From Acidobacteria bacterium Mor1 (GTDB taxonomy: Bacteria > Acidobacteriota > Polarisedimenticolia > Polarisedimenticolales > Polarisedimenticolaceae): DNA of 64,000 bases. The notes beneath the pieces were generated by a model that had not been told where the DNA came from, ran no database searches, and was given only the letters and a program-made list of their open reading frames with translations. A program made the position numbers and the translations under genes. Positions 28,470 to 37,424 of this stretch are shown here, one piece after another; within the stretch, counting starts at the first letter, position 1; every line of letters starts with the position of its first letter. The DNA lies in contig CP011806.1 in the NCBI GenBank assembly GCA_001664505.1, positions 718,020 through 782,019 on the forward strand, in the 5' to 3' direction.

Positions 28470-28735
28470 CCGAGGTAACCGTTCAGATCCAGAACCGGCT
28501 GGGGCTGCACGCCCGGGCCGCCGCGAAATTCGTCCACCTGGCCAACAGCTTCGAGGCCCGCATCTCGGTGACCAAGGACGGCGCCCGGGTCGACGGCAAA
28601 TCGATCCTGGGCCTGCTTACGTTGGCCGCCGCCAAGGGCACCAAGCTGCAGTTGGCCGCTGACGGCAACGACGAAGAAGCCGCCATCGAGGAGCTGGCCA
28701 AGCTGGTCCGCAGCGGGTTCGGCGAGGGCAAGTAG
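28466..28735 (+). CDS. ptsH: Phosphocarrier protein HPr
   Basis: 89 residues, normal length. His15 in RLGLHARAAAKF takes phosphate from EI. Ser46 in KSILGLLTL is the site for HprK. Having both sites implies metabolite-controlled signalling. TTG start in a TTGA overlap with the EIIA stop; the EI gene starts directly after the stop codon, so translation is coupled across all three genes. Confidence 0.97.
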   Translation: MTEVTVQIQNRLGLHARAAAKFVHLANSFEARISVTKDGARVDGKSILGLLTLAAAKGTKLQLAADGNDEEAAIEELAKLVRSGFGEGK

Positions 28736-30514
28736 TTGTCCGAGCGCCTCGAGGGACTGGGGGTTTCCGCCGGCGTCGCCGTCGGGACCGCGGTGCTGCT
28801 GCATGCTCAGACCGTCCCCGTGGTGCCCAAGCCGGTTCCGCCGGAGCGGGTCGCCGATGAGATCCAGCGCTTCCACGACGCCCGGGCTCAGGCCCGCAAA
28901 GAGATCGAGAGTCTGAGAGAGCGGGTCCGCGACCAGCTCGGCGAGCAGTACGCCGGCATTCTCGATGCCCAGCTGCTGATCGTCGACGACCGGCGGCTGG
29001 TCTCGTTGACCGCCCAGAAGATCCGCATCGGCCGGGTCTCCGCCGGTTGGGCCCTCTCCGAGGTCTCCGGAGAGTTCCTGCGGGCCTTCGATCAGGTCGA
29101 GGACGAGTACATCCGGGAGCGCGGGGGAGAGCTGCGGGACGTCCAGCAGCGACTGCTGCGCATCCTCGGCGGCAACCAGACACCCAAGACCGAGATGCGC
29201 GACGGCCCCAAGGTGATCGTCGCCCACAACCTGGGTCCAACCGACGCCATCGCCCTGGCTCAGCAGAACGTCGTGGGCCTGGCCACCGACGTGGGGGGCC
29301 GCACCTCCCACATGGCGATCCTGGCCCAGGCGCTGTCTCTGCCCGCGGTGATCGGCCTCCACGACGCCAGCTCCCGGGTTCAGGACGGCGACCCGCTGAT
29401 CCTCGACGGAGACCGCGGGCACCTGGTGCTCGATCCGGAACCCGCCGAGGTGGACTCGGCCCGGGAACGGATCGACGCCCACCTGGCTCGCGAGACCGCC
29501 ATGGTCGCCGCCAGCGGACTGCCGGCGATCACCCGGGACGGGGTCGAGGTGGTGCTGCGGGCCAACATCGAATTCCCCGAAGAGATGCGCATGGCCCAGC
29601 GCTTCGGCGCCCAGGGTATCGGGCTCTACCGTTCGGAGTTCCTGTTCCTCTCTCGTGCGCCCGAGCTACCCACCGAGGAGGAGCACTACCAGACCTATCT
29701 CTCGATCGGCCAGGCCTGCGATCCCCACCCGGCGATCATCCGCAGCCTCGACCTGGGAGGGGAGAAGTACTTCCACGAGGTGCTGGCCCAGAGTGAGCCG
29801 AACCCGGTGCTCGGTCTGCGGGCGATCCGCCTTTGCCTCAAGCGCCCGGACATCTTCCTGCCGCAGCTTCGCGGGTTCCTACGCGCCGCCGCCGAGTGCC
29901 GGCTGCAGTTGATGATTCCGCTGGTGACCCGGGCCGAGGAGATCACCGCCGTACGGCAGCTGCTCAAGGAGCAGGCGGAGATCCTGCGGGCCGAGGGCAA
30001 GGCGGCCAACCCGGACGTGCCCCTGGGCATCATGATCGAGGTCCCCGCCGCCGCCCTGGCTGCCGACATCTTCGGCCAGGAAGCGGACTTCTTCAGCATC
30101 GGGACCAACGACCTGATCCAGTACGCCCTGGCCGTGGACCGGGGCAACGAGTCGGTCAGCCGGCTCTACGAGCCGCTGCACCCGGCGGTGATTCGCATGA
30201 TCCGCATGGTGGTGGAGAGCGCCGACCGCAACGGCATCCCGGTGTCCCTCTGCGGTGAGATGGCGGCCGACCCCCGCTACGCCGGCCTTCTGGTGGGCCT
30301 GGGCCTGCGGGAGCTGTCGATCCAGCCCCGGTCGCTGGGCCCGGTGCGCCAGCGCATTCGTGAACTGGACGGCGACCACCTGCGCCGGATCGCCGCCGAC
30401 GCCGGCAAGTGCGGCTCCGCCTCGGAGGTCGAGAGCCTGCTGGCTCATGAACTTGCCGCCGATGCCCCGGAGCCCGTGGACGAGGACCCGGCCATGGACC
30501 GCAACGCCGGCTGA
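28736..30514 (+). CDS. ptsI: Phosphoenolpyruvate-protein phosphotransferase (EI)
   Basis: Transfers phosphate from PEP to HPr. 592 residues, TTG start immediately after ptsH. The N-terminal HPr-binding part contains the active His192 in GGRTSHMAILAQ. The C-terminal PEP barrel shows GIGLYRSEFLFL, LDLGGEKY, EVPAAAL, IGTNDLIQYALAVDR and the catalytic Cys in VSLCGEMAAD. No GAF domain is present, so it is the sugar-type EI rather than EI-Ntr. It is the last gene of the PTS operon. Confidence 0.97.
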   Translation: MSERLEGLGVSAGVAVGTAVLLHAQTVPVVPKPVPPERVADEIQRFHDARAQARKEIESLRERVRDQLGEQYAGILDAQLLIVDDRRLVSLTAQKIRIGRVSAGWALSEVSGEFLRAFDQVEDEYIRERGGELRDVQQRLLRILGGNQTPKTEMRDGPKVIVAHNLGPTDAIALAQQNVVGLATDVGGRTSHMAILAQALSLPAVIGLHDASSRVQDGDPLILDGDRGHLVLDPEPAEVDSARERIDAHLARETAMVAASGLPAITRDGVEVVLRANIEFPEEMRMAQRFGAQGIGLYRSEFLFLSRAPELPTEEEHYQTYLSIGQACDPHPAIIRSLDLGGEKYFHEVLAQSEPNPVLGLRAIRLCLKRPDIFLPQLRGFLRAAAECRLQLMIPLVTRAEEITAVRQLLKEQAEILRAEGKAANPDVPLGIMIEVPAAALAADIFGQEADFFSIGTNDLIQYALAVDRGNESVSRLYEPLHPAVIRMIRMVVESADRNGIPVSLCGEMAADPRYAGLLVGLGLRELSIQPRSLGPVRQRIRELDGDHLRRIAADAGKCGSASEVESLLAHELAADAPEPVDEDPAMDRNAG

Positions 30515-30657
30515 TTCGAACCTCGCCGCGGCGCGTCAAAAGCCCGTCCCCAGGGCGTTCCTGTGATATCGTGATGCCACGCGGAACGCCCGCCGGGGCC
30601 GTTGACCGCGCTCGCGTGTCCACGCGGCGCTCCGCGGAAGAGCCCAGGAGTATCGGC

Positions 30658-31605
30658 TTGAGCAACGCGTCCCGAAAGACGACCTACAAACTCGGAGAGG
30701 TTTGCGAGGTCACCGACACCCAGCCCTACGTGCTGCGCTTCTGGGAAAGCGAGTTCCCCCAACTTCGGCCGAAGAAGGGGCGCTCCGGGCAGCCGGTCTA
30801 CCGGCGCAAGGATGTGGACATCATCCTGCGCATCAAGCAGCTGCTCCACGACGAAGAGCTCAGCATCGGCGACGCCCGGGAGAAGCTCGCCGAGGAGTTG
30901 GGGGAAGACGGCAAGGGGCAGTTCTCGCTGCTGGAAGCGATCGAGAAGGAACCCGCCGCCGCGGATGGCTCGAAGACTGCCGGCAAGGAAGCCAACGCCG
31001 TAGAAGCCGCCTCGGAAGCTGTCGAGGACGCCGAGGAAACCGCGGAGGCCACCGCCTCGCGATCCGGCCCGAGAGGTCTTCCGTCACGCCAGGGCGGAGA
31101 CTGGGTCGAGCGGGATCGCTACAACGATGCCGTTCAGGAGATCGCCCGGCTCAAGCGGGAGATCGCCGACCTGGAGTCCCAGGGCCAGGCCCACGCAGGA
31201 GAGTTGGAGACCCTGCGCCGGGCCAACGCCGGGCTCGAGGAACAGATCGGCAGCGCGCCCGATGCAGGCAAGGTCGCCGAACTGGAACGCACCTGCGACT
31301 CCCTGCGCAGCCGAGCCCAACAGGTCGAAACCCTGGAGGAGACCTGCCTGGAGCTACGCGGCCGGGCCGAGCACGCCGAGGCCTCACTCCAGGAAATGCA
31401 GTGCCAGATCGAGCGCGACCGGTCCGAGAGACCCGAAGCCGGGGCCTACCGGGAACGGGCCGAAGCGGTGGCCAGCCGCCTCGAGGGGCTCCTGCGCCAG
31501 CTCGACACCACGGAAGAGTCCGACAGCTCCTCCAAGGGAGCCAAGGCGTCCGACGACCCTCGCAGCAGCGACAGCACCGGCTCTCAGTCCAGCCTGGGCC
31601 TCTGA
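30658..31605 (+). CDS. MerR-family regulator with C-terminal coiled coil
   Basis: 315 residues from TTG 30658, with AGGAG 7 bases upstream. The N-terminal 75 residues form a winged helix-turn-helix of MerR type (TYKLGEVCEVTDTQPYVLRF, then YRRKDVDIILRIKQLLHDE). A Glu/Ala-rich linker follows (about 80-150). A long heptad-rich region (about 160-290, many Leu/Ala/Glu/Arg) replaces the usual short dimerisation helix and effector pocket. The tail is Ser-rich. No metal-binding cysteines are seen. Such short-headed, long-tailed MerR proteins occur in delta-proteobacteria and acidobacteria; the target is unknown. Confidence 0.85.
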   Translation: MSNASRKTTYKLGEVCEVTDTQPYVLRFWESEFPQLRPKKGRSGQPVYRRKDVDIILRIKQLLHDEELSIGDAREKLAEELGEDGKGQFSLLEAIEKEPAAADGSKTAGKEANAVEAASEAVEDAEETAEATASRSGPRGLPSRQGGDWVERDRYNDAVQEIARLKREIADLESQGQAHAGELETLRRANAGLEEQIGSAPDAGKVAELERTCDSLRSRAQQVETLEETCLELRGRAEHAEASLQEMQCQIERDRSERPEAGAYRERAEAVASRLEGLLRQLDTTEESDSSSKGAKASDDPRSSDSTGSQSSLGL

Positions 31606-31629
31606 TTTACGCCGGTCATGCCGCCTCCC

Positions 31630-31658
31630 TTGAAGGGATCGCGGCCCCGCGATAGCAT
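31630..31658 (+). promoter_or_regulatory. Probable promoter of tRNA-Pro(GGG)
   Basis: TTGAAG (31630-31635), a 17-base spacer and TAGCAT (31653-31658), about 85 bases before the tRNA. The same TAGCAT -10 variant recurs before apt. Confidence 0.4.
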
Positions 31659-31742
31659 GGCCGAACTCGAAAGCGGGACCGATCCTTGACGGTCCGGCGT
31701 TTCTGAGCGGCCCGTACCCCCGGGCCTTGCATTTCCGAAGGT

Positions 31743-31819
31743 CGGGACGTGGCGCAGCCTGGTAGCGCACTTGCTTGGGGTGCAAGGGGTCGCCAGTTCA
31801 AATCTGGCCGTCCCGACCA
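31743..31819 (+). tRNA. tRNA-Pro (anticodon GGG)
   Basis: 77 bases including an encoded CCA. The acceptor CGGGACG pairs with CGTCCCG, the anticodon arm is cttgc-ttGGGgt-gcaag, and the T arm contains GTTCAAAT. Reads CCC and CCU codons. Confidence 0.97.
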
Positions 31820-32038
31820 ATTCAAACCCTCACCATCGCCGGCCTCATGAGAGGGCGCTTCTCGCACGTTGCTGCGTTTCCGCTGCGCCGAATCCGGCCG
31901 GTGCAAAACCGGCCTGCGGGCTTGGGTTACGCTTTTCCGAATACTTCAGTCGGAGGTGGCCATGAGCTCGCCGCGGTCCTTGGTGATCGAGTCTTGCCTG
32001 TTCATGCTTCAGGGTCTTTCCGCAGAGCGGTCACTGAC

Positions 32039-32704
32039 ATGGGCTACGTAAGGACTTGCGTGCTCATCTCCGGGCTCATTCTGGGCTTGTCATCCTCGGT
32101 CTTCGTCGGAGCAGCCCTGGCCGGCGCGGAGAGCGGGGCAGGGCGCGTCCTCGAGGCGACGTACCCGCTCTGGGGCTGGGCCTACGAGGGGCTCTCATGG
32201 CGGCTGCCCCGGCTCGAACAGGTACCGGGGTACTGGGTGTTGAACGAGATCATGGGTCGTCACAAGGCCAGCGTGGCCCATGAGGGGGGCTACTGGCACT
32301 TCTGGGGAGTCGGCTACAGCGGCACAGGACTGGTCGGGCTGCTGGAAGAGGACCCACCACACACCCTCGCCCCCCGAATTGTTGAGTGTTACGCTCAACC
32401 GTACGAAGACTGCGTTGGGCCGGACGACGAAATTCGAGCGGCCTACTACGATCTCCCGTGCCGACCGGAGGGCTTCGAAGAACACGACACCGCGATCATC
32501 TGCCGACTCGACGATGCAAGCACCGTCGAGTTCCGCGCCACGGTCATGAACGGGTCCTGCATCCACCAGGCTCTCCACGACGGATTCAATCGCAAGATGC
32601 TCTCCTTGCTGGTGACCCACGGAAACTGGCCGCCGAGGAACGGTCCGGAGCGCCTCGTCCCGTCGGAGTACGAGAAGTACATCGACACCGTTTGGAGTCG
32701 GTAG
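32039..32704 (+). CDS. Exported protein of unknown function
   Basis: 221 residues. The N-terminus has a signal peptide (hydrophobic CVLISGLILGLSSSVFVGAAL, cleavage near ALAGA). The mature part is Trp/Tyr-rich at its start (YPLWGWAYEGLSWRLP) and carries six cysteines spread over its middle third, compatible with disulfides in the periplasm. I recognise no family. The ATG at 32039 lacks a good ribosome site. An upstream 29-codon frame (31962-32051) with GGAGG ends just inside the gene, so translation may be coupled. The gene sits alone behind tRNA-Pro(GGG), a usual place for acquired genes, but base composition does not stand out. Confidence 0.6.
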   Translation: MGYVRTCVLISGLILGLSSSVFVGAALAGAESGAGRVLEATYPLWGWAYEGLSWRLPRLEQVPGYWVLNEIMGRHKASVAHEGGYWHFWGVGYSGTGLVGLLEEDPPHTLAPRIVECYAQPYEDCVGPDDEIRAAYYDLPCRPEGFEEHDTAIICRLDDASTVEFRATVMNGSCIHQALHDGFNRKMLSLLVTHGNWPPRNGPERLVPSEYEKYIDTVWSR

Positions 32705-32751
32705 AGTTGCGCCGACACGCAGACGAAGTCGCTGAGACGTGTGGAGGCCTG

Positions 32752-33228
32752 ATGTTCTGGACCCGCTACGTCGTGATCCCCGCCATGCTGGCCGCATGTC
32801 TGGCCACACCCGTACTGGCCCGTGGTGGCGAGACCGCGATCGGGGTCCGCGGCGGCGATCACACCGGGGCGACCTTTTCGGCCGTCCTCCCTGTCGTGAT
32901 GGGGCCGGCGCTGTTCGCCGAGGTCGGGGCGGGTGTCGCGGGGCCCTTCGACGATGCGTTCGAAGTCACCGGTCAGCTTCGCCACTACTTCACCCCCGCC
33001 GCCGAGCAGCAACCCTTCGCGCTCTACTGGTCGCCCGGCGCGCGGTTCGTATTCGGATCCGAAACCCGCGCCGGCCTGCAGGTTCCTCTCGGAGTGAGCG
33101 CGTTGATTCCTGCCGGGAGCCGGCGCTGGGAAGTGTTCCTCGAGGTCACGCCGACCCTGGACTTCGCTCCCAGGACGGAAGGGGATGTGTACGGCGCCGC
33201 AGGCCTGCGCTACCACTTCGATCGATAG
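32752..33228 (+). CDS. Small outer-membrane beta-barrel-like protein
   Basis: 158 residues, ATG with TGGAGG 4 bases upstream. A signal peptide (MFWTRYVVIPAMLAACLATPVLA) precedes alternating hydrophobic strands rich in Gly and aromatics (AVLPVVMGPALFAEVGAG, GQLRHYF, RFVFGSETRAG). It ends in YGAAGLRYHFDR, resembling eight-strand OmpA/OmpW-size barrels, although the last residue is Arg. It lies 47 bases after the preceding exported protein and may be co-transcribed. The function is not known. Confidence 0.6.
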   Translation: MFWTRYVVIPAMLAACLATPVLARGGETAIGVRGGDHTGATFSAVLPVVMGPALFAEVGAGVAGPFDDAFEVTGQLRHYFTPAAEQQPFALYWSPGARFVFGSETRAGLQVPLGVSALIPAGSRRWEVFLEVTPTLDFAPRTEGDVYGAAGLRYHFDR

Positions 33229-33250
33229 CAACCGATTCCGCAGCTCGCGC

Positions 33251-35251
33251 CTAGTCGAACCACAGCGAAGCCCCGCCCGCCTTCTTCGACCGGGAATAGA
33301 TCTTCCGCAGCGCCCGGAACGCATCGGGCTCGAAACGGGTCCGGGACAGCTCCATCCGGCACTCGCCGTGGATCTCGTCCCCCTCCCGCTCGAAGGAGGT
33401 GCGGACGGCGAAACCGTCTCCCTCGGCCTCGGTCGCTTCCGGTAGACCCACCAGCGGGTCGGCCCCCTTGACCACCGTGCGGAAATGAATCGTCTGGGGA
33501 TGCTCGTAGACCACCGGCACCTTGCGCCGGCCCAGAGCCACCGAGGGCATCAGCGATTCGGCTCCCTGGAACATCGGCAGCACGGTGTGCTCGCCCGCCT
33601 CGATCAACGTCGGGTGGGTCCAGGTCACGACCTCGACGTAGGCGCCGTCATCCCGCTCAGGCTCGACGGTGTAGGCCACCTCGCCGGCGTCGATCCAGCG
33701 GCGCTTGATGCTCTCCTCGATCAGCTTGCGGCGATCCTCCGACGACCGGGCCTGGACCGCCCGGCGCCAGGTGGCGTGTTCACCGTAGTAGCGGGTGGTG
33801 CGTTCGAAGCTGAGGCCGCCGTCTTCGCCGATCTCGGTCAGCAGCTCCCGTTCGATGCGATGGTCCTGGGGGCGCCGCCCGGGCAGCGTCACGATCTGCG
33901 ACTTCTCGCCGTCGATCAGCAGAGCCTGTTTGCCGGCCAGGGCGCCGGAGATCCAGCCGAAGGAGGTGTAGTCGTCGGTGGTGTCGACGAACACGACCCG
34001 CCCGCGCCCTTCGACCTCAGCCACCGCAGGCTCCACACTCTCGGGCACTTCGATCCCCTCGGGCAGGGGCACCGCGGTGATGTAGTGGTTGAAGGCCAGC
34101 AGCGACGGCAGGTCCTCGGCCACGGTGCCGCTACTGGTGGCATGGATCAGCACCGGGTAGGCCTCGACCTTCTGGGTGGCCAGCATCGCCTGCAGCAGTG
34201 TGCCCATATCCTTGCAGTCGCCGTAGAGGTTGGTGTGGGTGTCCGCGGCCGGGCGAGGCTTGTAGCCTCCGATGCCGACCTCGTTGTCGACGTAGCGCAC
34301 CTTGTCCCGCACGAAATGCGCGGTGACGCGCAGACGATCCAGGAAGTTCTCGCCGGCGTCGGCGAAGAGCCCCGATGCTGCGGTCGAGATCTCGGCAGAA
34401 GGGGAGTCCATCCCGGCCGAAAGCTCCTCGTACCACACGGACAGCCCCTTCCAGTCGCCGAAGGCGGGAGCAATGGTGTCCGCGCCGGCCGGGGGAATGA
34501 CGTTGACCGCCAGCAGCGGGGACTCTTCCAGAGGGCGGGGCCCCATGTCGGCATCGTCCATCGGCTGCAGATCGGTCATCTCCCACGCGTAGTGGCGCCC
34601 GCCGCCACCGATCCGCGGGTCGGGACCCGCGGCCCGCAACCAACGGTGCTCCACCGTCCAACCCGCAGGTACCGTCAGTTCCAGCCGCGCCATGTCGGTG
34701 GGGACCGAGGCGTGAAAGAACTCGTAGGTCCCCAGCTCGTAGGGGCGCTGGTTGGCCAGGAACTCGTAGAACATCATCGACCCACGCTTGGCGTCGGGGA
34801 GCGCTACCACCCGGGCCTTGGCGTCGTTGAGGAAGTTGTCGCCGACCTTGATATCGATGAAGTCCCGCTTCTTCGAACGCTTGACCTTCTTGCCGTCGGG
34901 GGGCAGGTGCCACGCCCGGCTCTGGGTAATGTCGGTCTCCTGGTTGAACGGGAAGTAGTCGACGGAAACCTCGGAGAGGGAGCTCAGCACCTGGCTGGCG
35001 CTGCGCACCCGTTCCTGAAAGGTGCCGTCGGGCAACACGGTGATCGAACGCTCCCGCAGGATGACCCGCTCGGAGAACTCCTTGGCGCCGATCGCGGGCA
35101 TCGGCGGCGCCTCCCGCTTGATCGCCGCGGCCCACGGCGGCAGTGAGGGGCCGGCCGACACCGGCTCGAGCAAACCGGCGCTCAGCACCAGTACGAGGGC
35201 GCAGGCGGCAAGGCCGCCAAAGCGCCGAGCAGGCCGCGTGACCGAGTTCAT
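33251..35251 (-). CDS. DUF3857/transglutaminase-like exported protein (catalytic triad intact)
   Basis: 666 residues. A signal peptide (about 10-33) is followed by a beta-rich DUF3857-type domain (about 60-270). A transglutaminase-like cysteine-protease fold (about 290-430) carries the triad Cys346 in YGDCKDMG, His389 in FNHYI and Asp423 in FVDTT. A further beta domain reaches the C-terminus. Family members are periplasmic or surface proteins of Bacteroidetes and Acidobacteria with unknown substrates. It is the second gene of a two-gene operon; its ATG overlaps the stop of the upstream paralogue by four bases. Confidence 0.85.
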   Translation of the reverse strand: MNSVTRPARRFGGLAACALVLVLSAGLLEPVSAGPSLPPWAAAIKREAPPMPAIGAKEFSERVILRERSITVLPDGTFQERVRSASQVLSSLSEVSVDYFPFNQETDITQSRAWHLPPDGKKVKRSKKRDFIDIKVGDNFLNDAKARVVALPDAKRGSMMFYEFLANQRPYELGTYEFFHASVPTDMARLELTVPAGWTVEHRWLRAAGPDPRIGGGGRHYAWEMTDLQPMDDADMGPRPLEESPLLAVNVIPPAGADTIAPAFGDWKGLSVWYEELSAGMDSPSAEISTAASGLFADAGENFLDRLRVTAHFVRDKVRYVDNEVGIGGYKPRPAADTHTNLYGDCKDMGTLLQAMLATQKVEAYPVLIHATSSGTVAEDLPSLLAFNHYITAVPLPEGIEVPESVEPAVAEVEGRGRVVFVDTTDDYTSFGWISGALAGKQALLIDGEKSQIVTLPGRRPQDHRIERELLTEIGEDGGLSFERTTRYYGEHATWRRAVQARSSEDRRKLIEESIKRRWIDAGEVAYTVEPERDDGAYVEVVTWTHPTLIEAGEHTVLPMFQGAESLMPSVALGRRKVPVVYEHPQTIHFRTVVKGADPLVGLPEATEAEGDGFAVRTSFEREGDEIHGECRMELSRTRFEPDAFRALRKIYSRSKKAGGASLWFD

Positions 35252-37221
35252 CGCGTGCCCTCGGCGGTCCGGCGGAACTCGACGGCGCTACCGTCCGCCC
35301 GCCGCACCTCCTTGAGGTACTCGTGGAAGGTGCCGTAGTTCGCCGGGCTGATGGCGAGCCCTTTCAACTCGAAGCGCCGCTTGACGGTGTAGCCGTCATC
35401 GGTCCGGGCGAACTCGAGCCGGTAGTCCCCGTAGGGGCTCTTGATGTTGCGGGTCATCGGCGCCTCGGTGGGCTCGAACCCCTCAGGGGCCGAGATCTCC
35501 ATCTCGGTGATGTCGATCCGCGGGAAGTTCAACACCACCGGATGGACCCGCTCCTCGGCGATCAGGTCCGGCACCGGCGGGATATGGGCCCCGTTGATCC
35601 CGAAGCTGTACATCCCGATGTTGTCCCCGATGCCGGCCCCGAAGGACTCCCCGGAGCAGATCAGCTTGAACGGTTCGTTGGGGTCGCCCAGTTCAGGCGC
35701 TTCGGCGGTATCGACCTCGAAGTCTCCATGTTCGCCGCAAAGCCGGTACAGGCGCTCTTCTCGTTCCTTCGGCGACAAGTAGCGCAGGTAGTGGTGCTCG
35801 GAGAACCCGGCCTGGCCGGTGCCTTCCCGTTCCCATTCGATCAGGATCGAGTCGTTGTCTTCTCCGAACTCCATGCGCCCTCGTGTCGTCTGGACGTTCT
35901 GTTCCGCGGGCGTCACCGGGATCTTGATCGGCTCCGGCTTCTTGCGGTTCAGCAGCAGGCCGTCGATGCCGGTGAGGAACCAGGGAACCTGGCCGTAAGG
36001 CAGGCTCGACCCGGGATCGACCAGGGTGAAGGACGCTTCGCCGGGGAGCTTGACCGCGACGACCAGATCGCTGAACTGCCGGGAGTTCATGTACTGGGGG
36101 TTGTAGTAGTTCCGTGTACGGTTGGGCGCGAAGACCAGATAGGCCTCGGCCCCGACCTGCCGGGCAAAGCCGACGAAGAGCTGATCGAGCTGGAAGCTGG
36201 ACGCCGTCCGGTTCTCCAGCACCCACGCCGCGGTGTTGCGGGTCTTCTCGTCGACCTCGGCGGCGGCTTCCCGTTCCTCGGCGGACATCAACGCGTCGTT
36301 GCGGATGTTGACGCTGAGCCAGTCGTAGATCTTCTTGAGCTTGGGGCCGGGGCCGCCCTCCTGGGGCAGGTTCATCTCCTGCATCGCCGCCTGGAGCGGC
36401 TTCTTGCGGGTGAACATCTTGACCGACCCATCCCACTGGTTGGCCACGTTTTTCCAGTACGCCGCAGGCTTCTGCACCGCGCCGGGGCTGCTGTAGTAGA
36501 GGATCAGCGTTGCGCGCACCTCACGGTCCGGCGGCATGTAGTCCTCTTCGGGTACCGGCGGCAGGTTGCGCGCCGAGACCCGCATCCAGTTTCCGTCCCG
36601 GCCGGTGCCGATCTCCAGGCCGTCTCCCCGGGTCACCATCAGCGACGCCGGGAACTTGTCGTAGGGCTTCCAGCTGTACTCGAACGACCGCACCGGCCAC
36701 GCGCGCTGCAGCGGGATGGAGTTATCCGAGATGGAGTCGGAGCGGAGATTGATCTTGTAGCCGTAGTCGATAACCGCTCCGGGCACCACGCCGGGCAGCG
36801 CGCCCTTGAGCACCTGGTAGGTCAACGACTGGCCCTCATACTCGGTCGAGGGCTGCAGCTCCGACTGGGAGAGTTCCAGAACCTGTCCGTCGGGCAGGAT
36901 CGTACGCCCCCACCACTGGAGGATCTTGCCCCGGGCGACGTTGTGGGGGATGACCACGTCGGCCAGGCCCAGTCCCTCCCGGGAGAGGATCTTGGCCCGG
37001 AGGTGGAACTCGACCTCCTCGTTGTAGGCGCGGGATTCATTCCAGTTGGTCTCGCTGACCAGGATCACGCCGTGCTCGGTGCCCGCGGCGGGATCGGCCT
37101 GGATCGCCTTCTCCTCGGCGGTCATGGTCGTGGGGCCCGGCTGGATATCCAGCTTCTTGGCCGCGACGGGCGTGAGAGCGCACAGGGCTGCCAGGAGCAG
37201 CCAGATCTTGACTCGCTTCAT
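35248..37221 (-). CDS. DUF3857/transglutaminase-like paralogue, apparently catalytically dead
   Basis: 657 residues with the same layout as the downstream gene: signal peptide (MKRVKIWLLLAALCALTPVAA), a DUF3857-like domain (about 50-270), a transglutaminase-like fold (about 295-410) and a C-terminal beta domain. In the region of the active-site Cys the sequence reads TASSFQLDQL (residues 339-348), with Ser/Phe instead of Cys. The His position is Asp385 (RQFSDLVV); only Asp402 (LVDPGSS) is kept. A structural or binding role beside the intact partner is inferred. The start is ATG 37221 (GAGGGG site); the longer open frame upstream overlaps the bactofilin promoter region. Confidence 0.8.
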   Translation of the reverse strand: MKRVKIWLLLAALCALTPVAAKKLDIQPGPTTMTAEEKAIQADPAAGTEHGVILVSETNWNESRAYNEEVEFHLRAKILSREGLGLADVVIPHNVARGKILQWWGRTILPDGQVLELSQSELQPSTEYEGQSLTYQVLKGALPGVVPGAVIDYGYKINLRSDSISDNSIPLQRAWPVRSFEYSWKPYDKFPASLMVTRGDGLEIGTGRDGNWMRVSARNLPPVPEEDYMPPDREVRATLILYYSSPGAVQKPAAYWKNVANQWDGSVKMFTRKKPLQAAMQEMNLPQEGGPGPKLKKIYDWLSVNIRNDALMSAEEREAAAEVDEKTRNTAAWVLENRTASSFQLDQLFVGFARQVGAEAYLVFAPNRTRNYYNPQYMNSRQFSDLVVAVKLPGEASFTLVDPGSSLPYGQVPWFLTGIDGLLLNRKKPEPIKIPVTPAEQNVQTTRGRMEFGEDNDSILIEWEREGTGQAGFSEHHYLRYLSPKEREERLYRLCGEHGDFEVDTAEAPELGDPNEPFKLICSGESFGAGIGDNIGMYSFGINGAHIPPVPDLIAEERVHPVVLNFPRIDITEMEISAPEGFEPTEAPMTRNIKSPYGDYRLEFARTDDGYTVKRRFELKGLAISPANYGTFHEYLKEVRRADGSAVEFRRTAEGTR

Positions 37222-37424
37222 CGAAGTTCCCCTCTGGATCGCCCCAGCCGGCCCGGGACGTTCTCCCTCGATGCTACACCGCATCCCAATCCAATTAGGA
37301 AATCCTCGCATTTTTGTCGGTTTGGAACCTGAACGACCGGGTTTCTTCGCGGGTTTCTTGACCCGGCCCCTTCCAAGATTACGTTTTCCGTATCTCACCT
37401 GTGGGTTAACGAGGAGATACCTAT

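Noticed and set aside
31584..31906. Minus-strand frames across tRNA-Pro(GGG)
   Set aside because: Translations such as GTARFELATPC are the well-known spurious product of antisense tRNA sequence.
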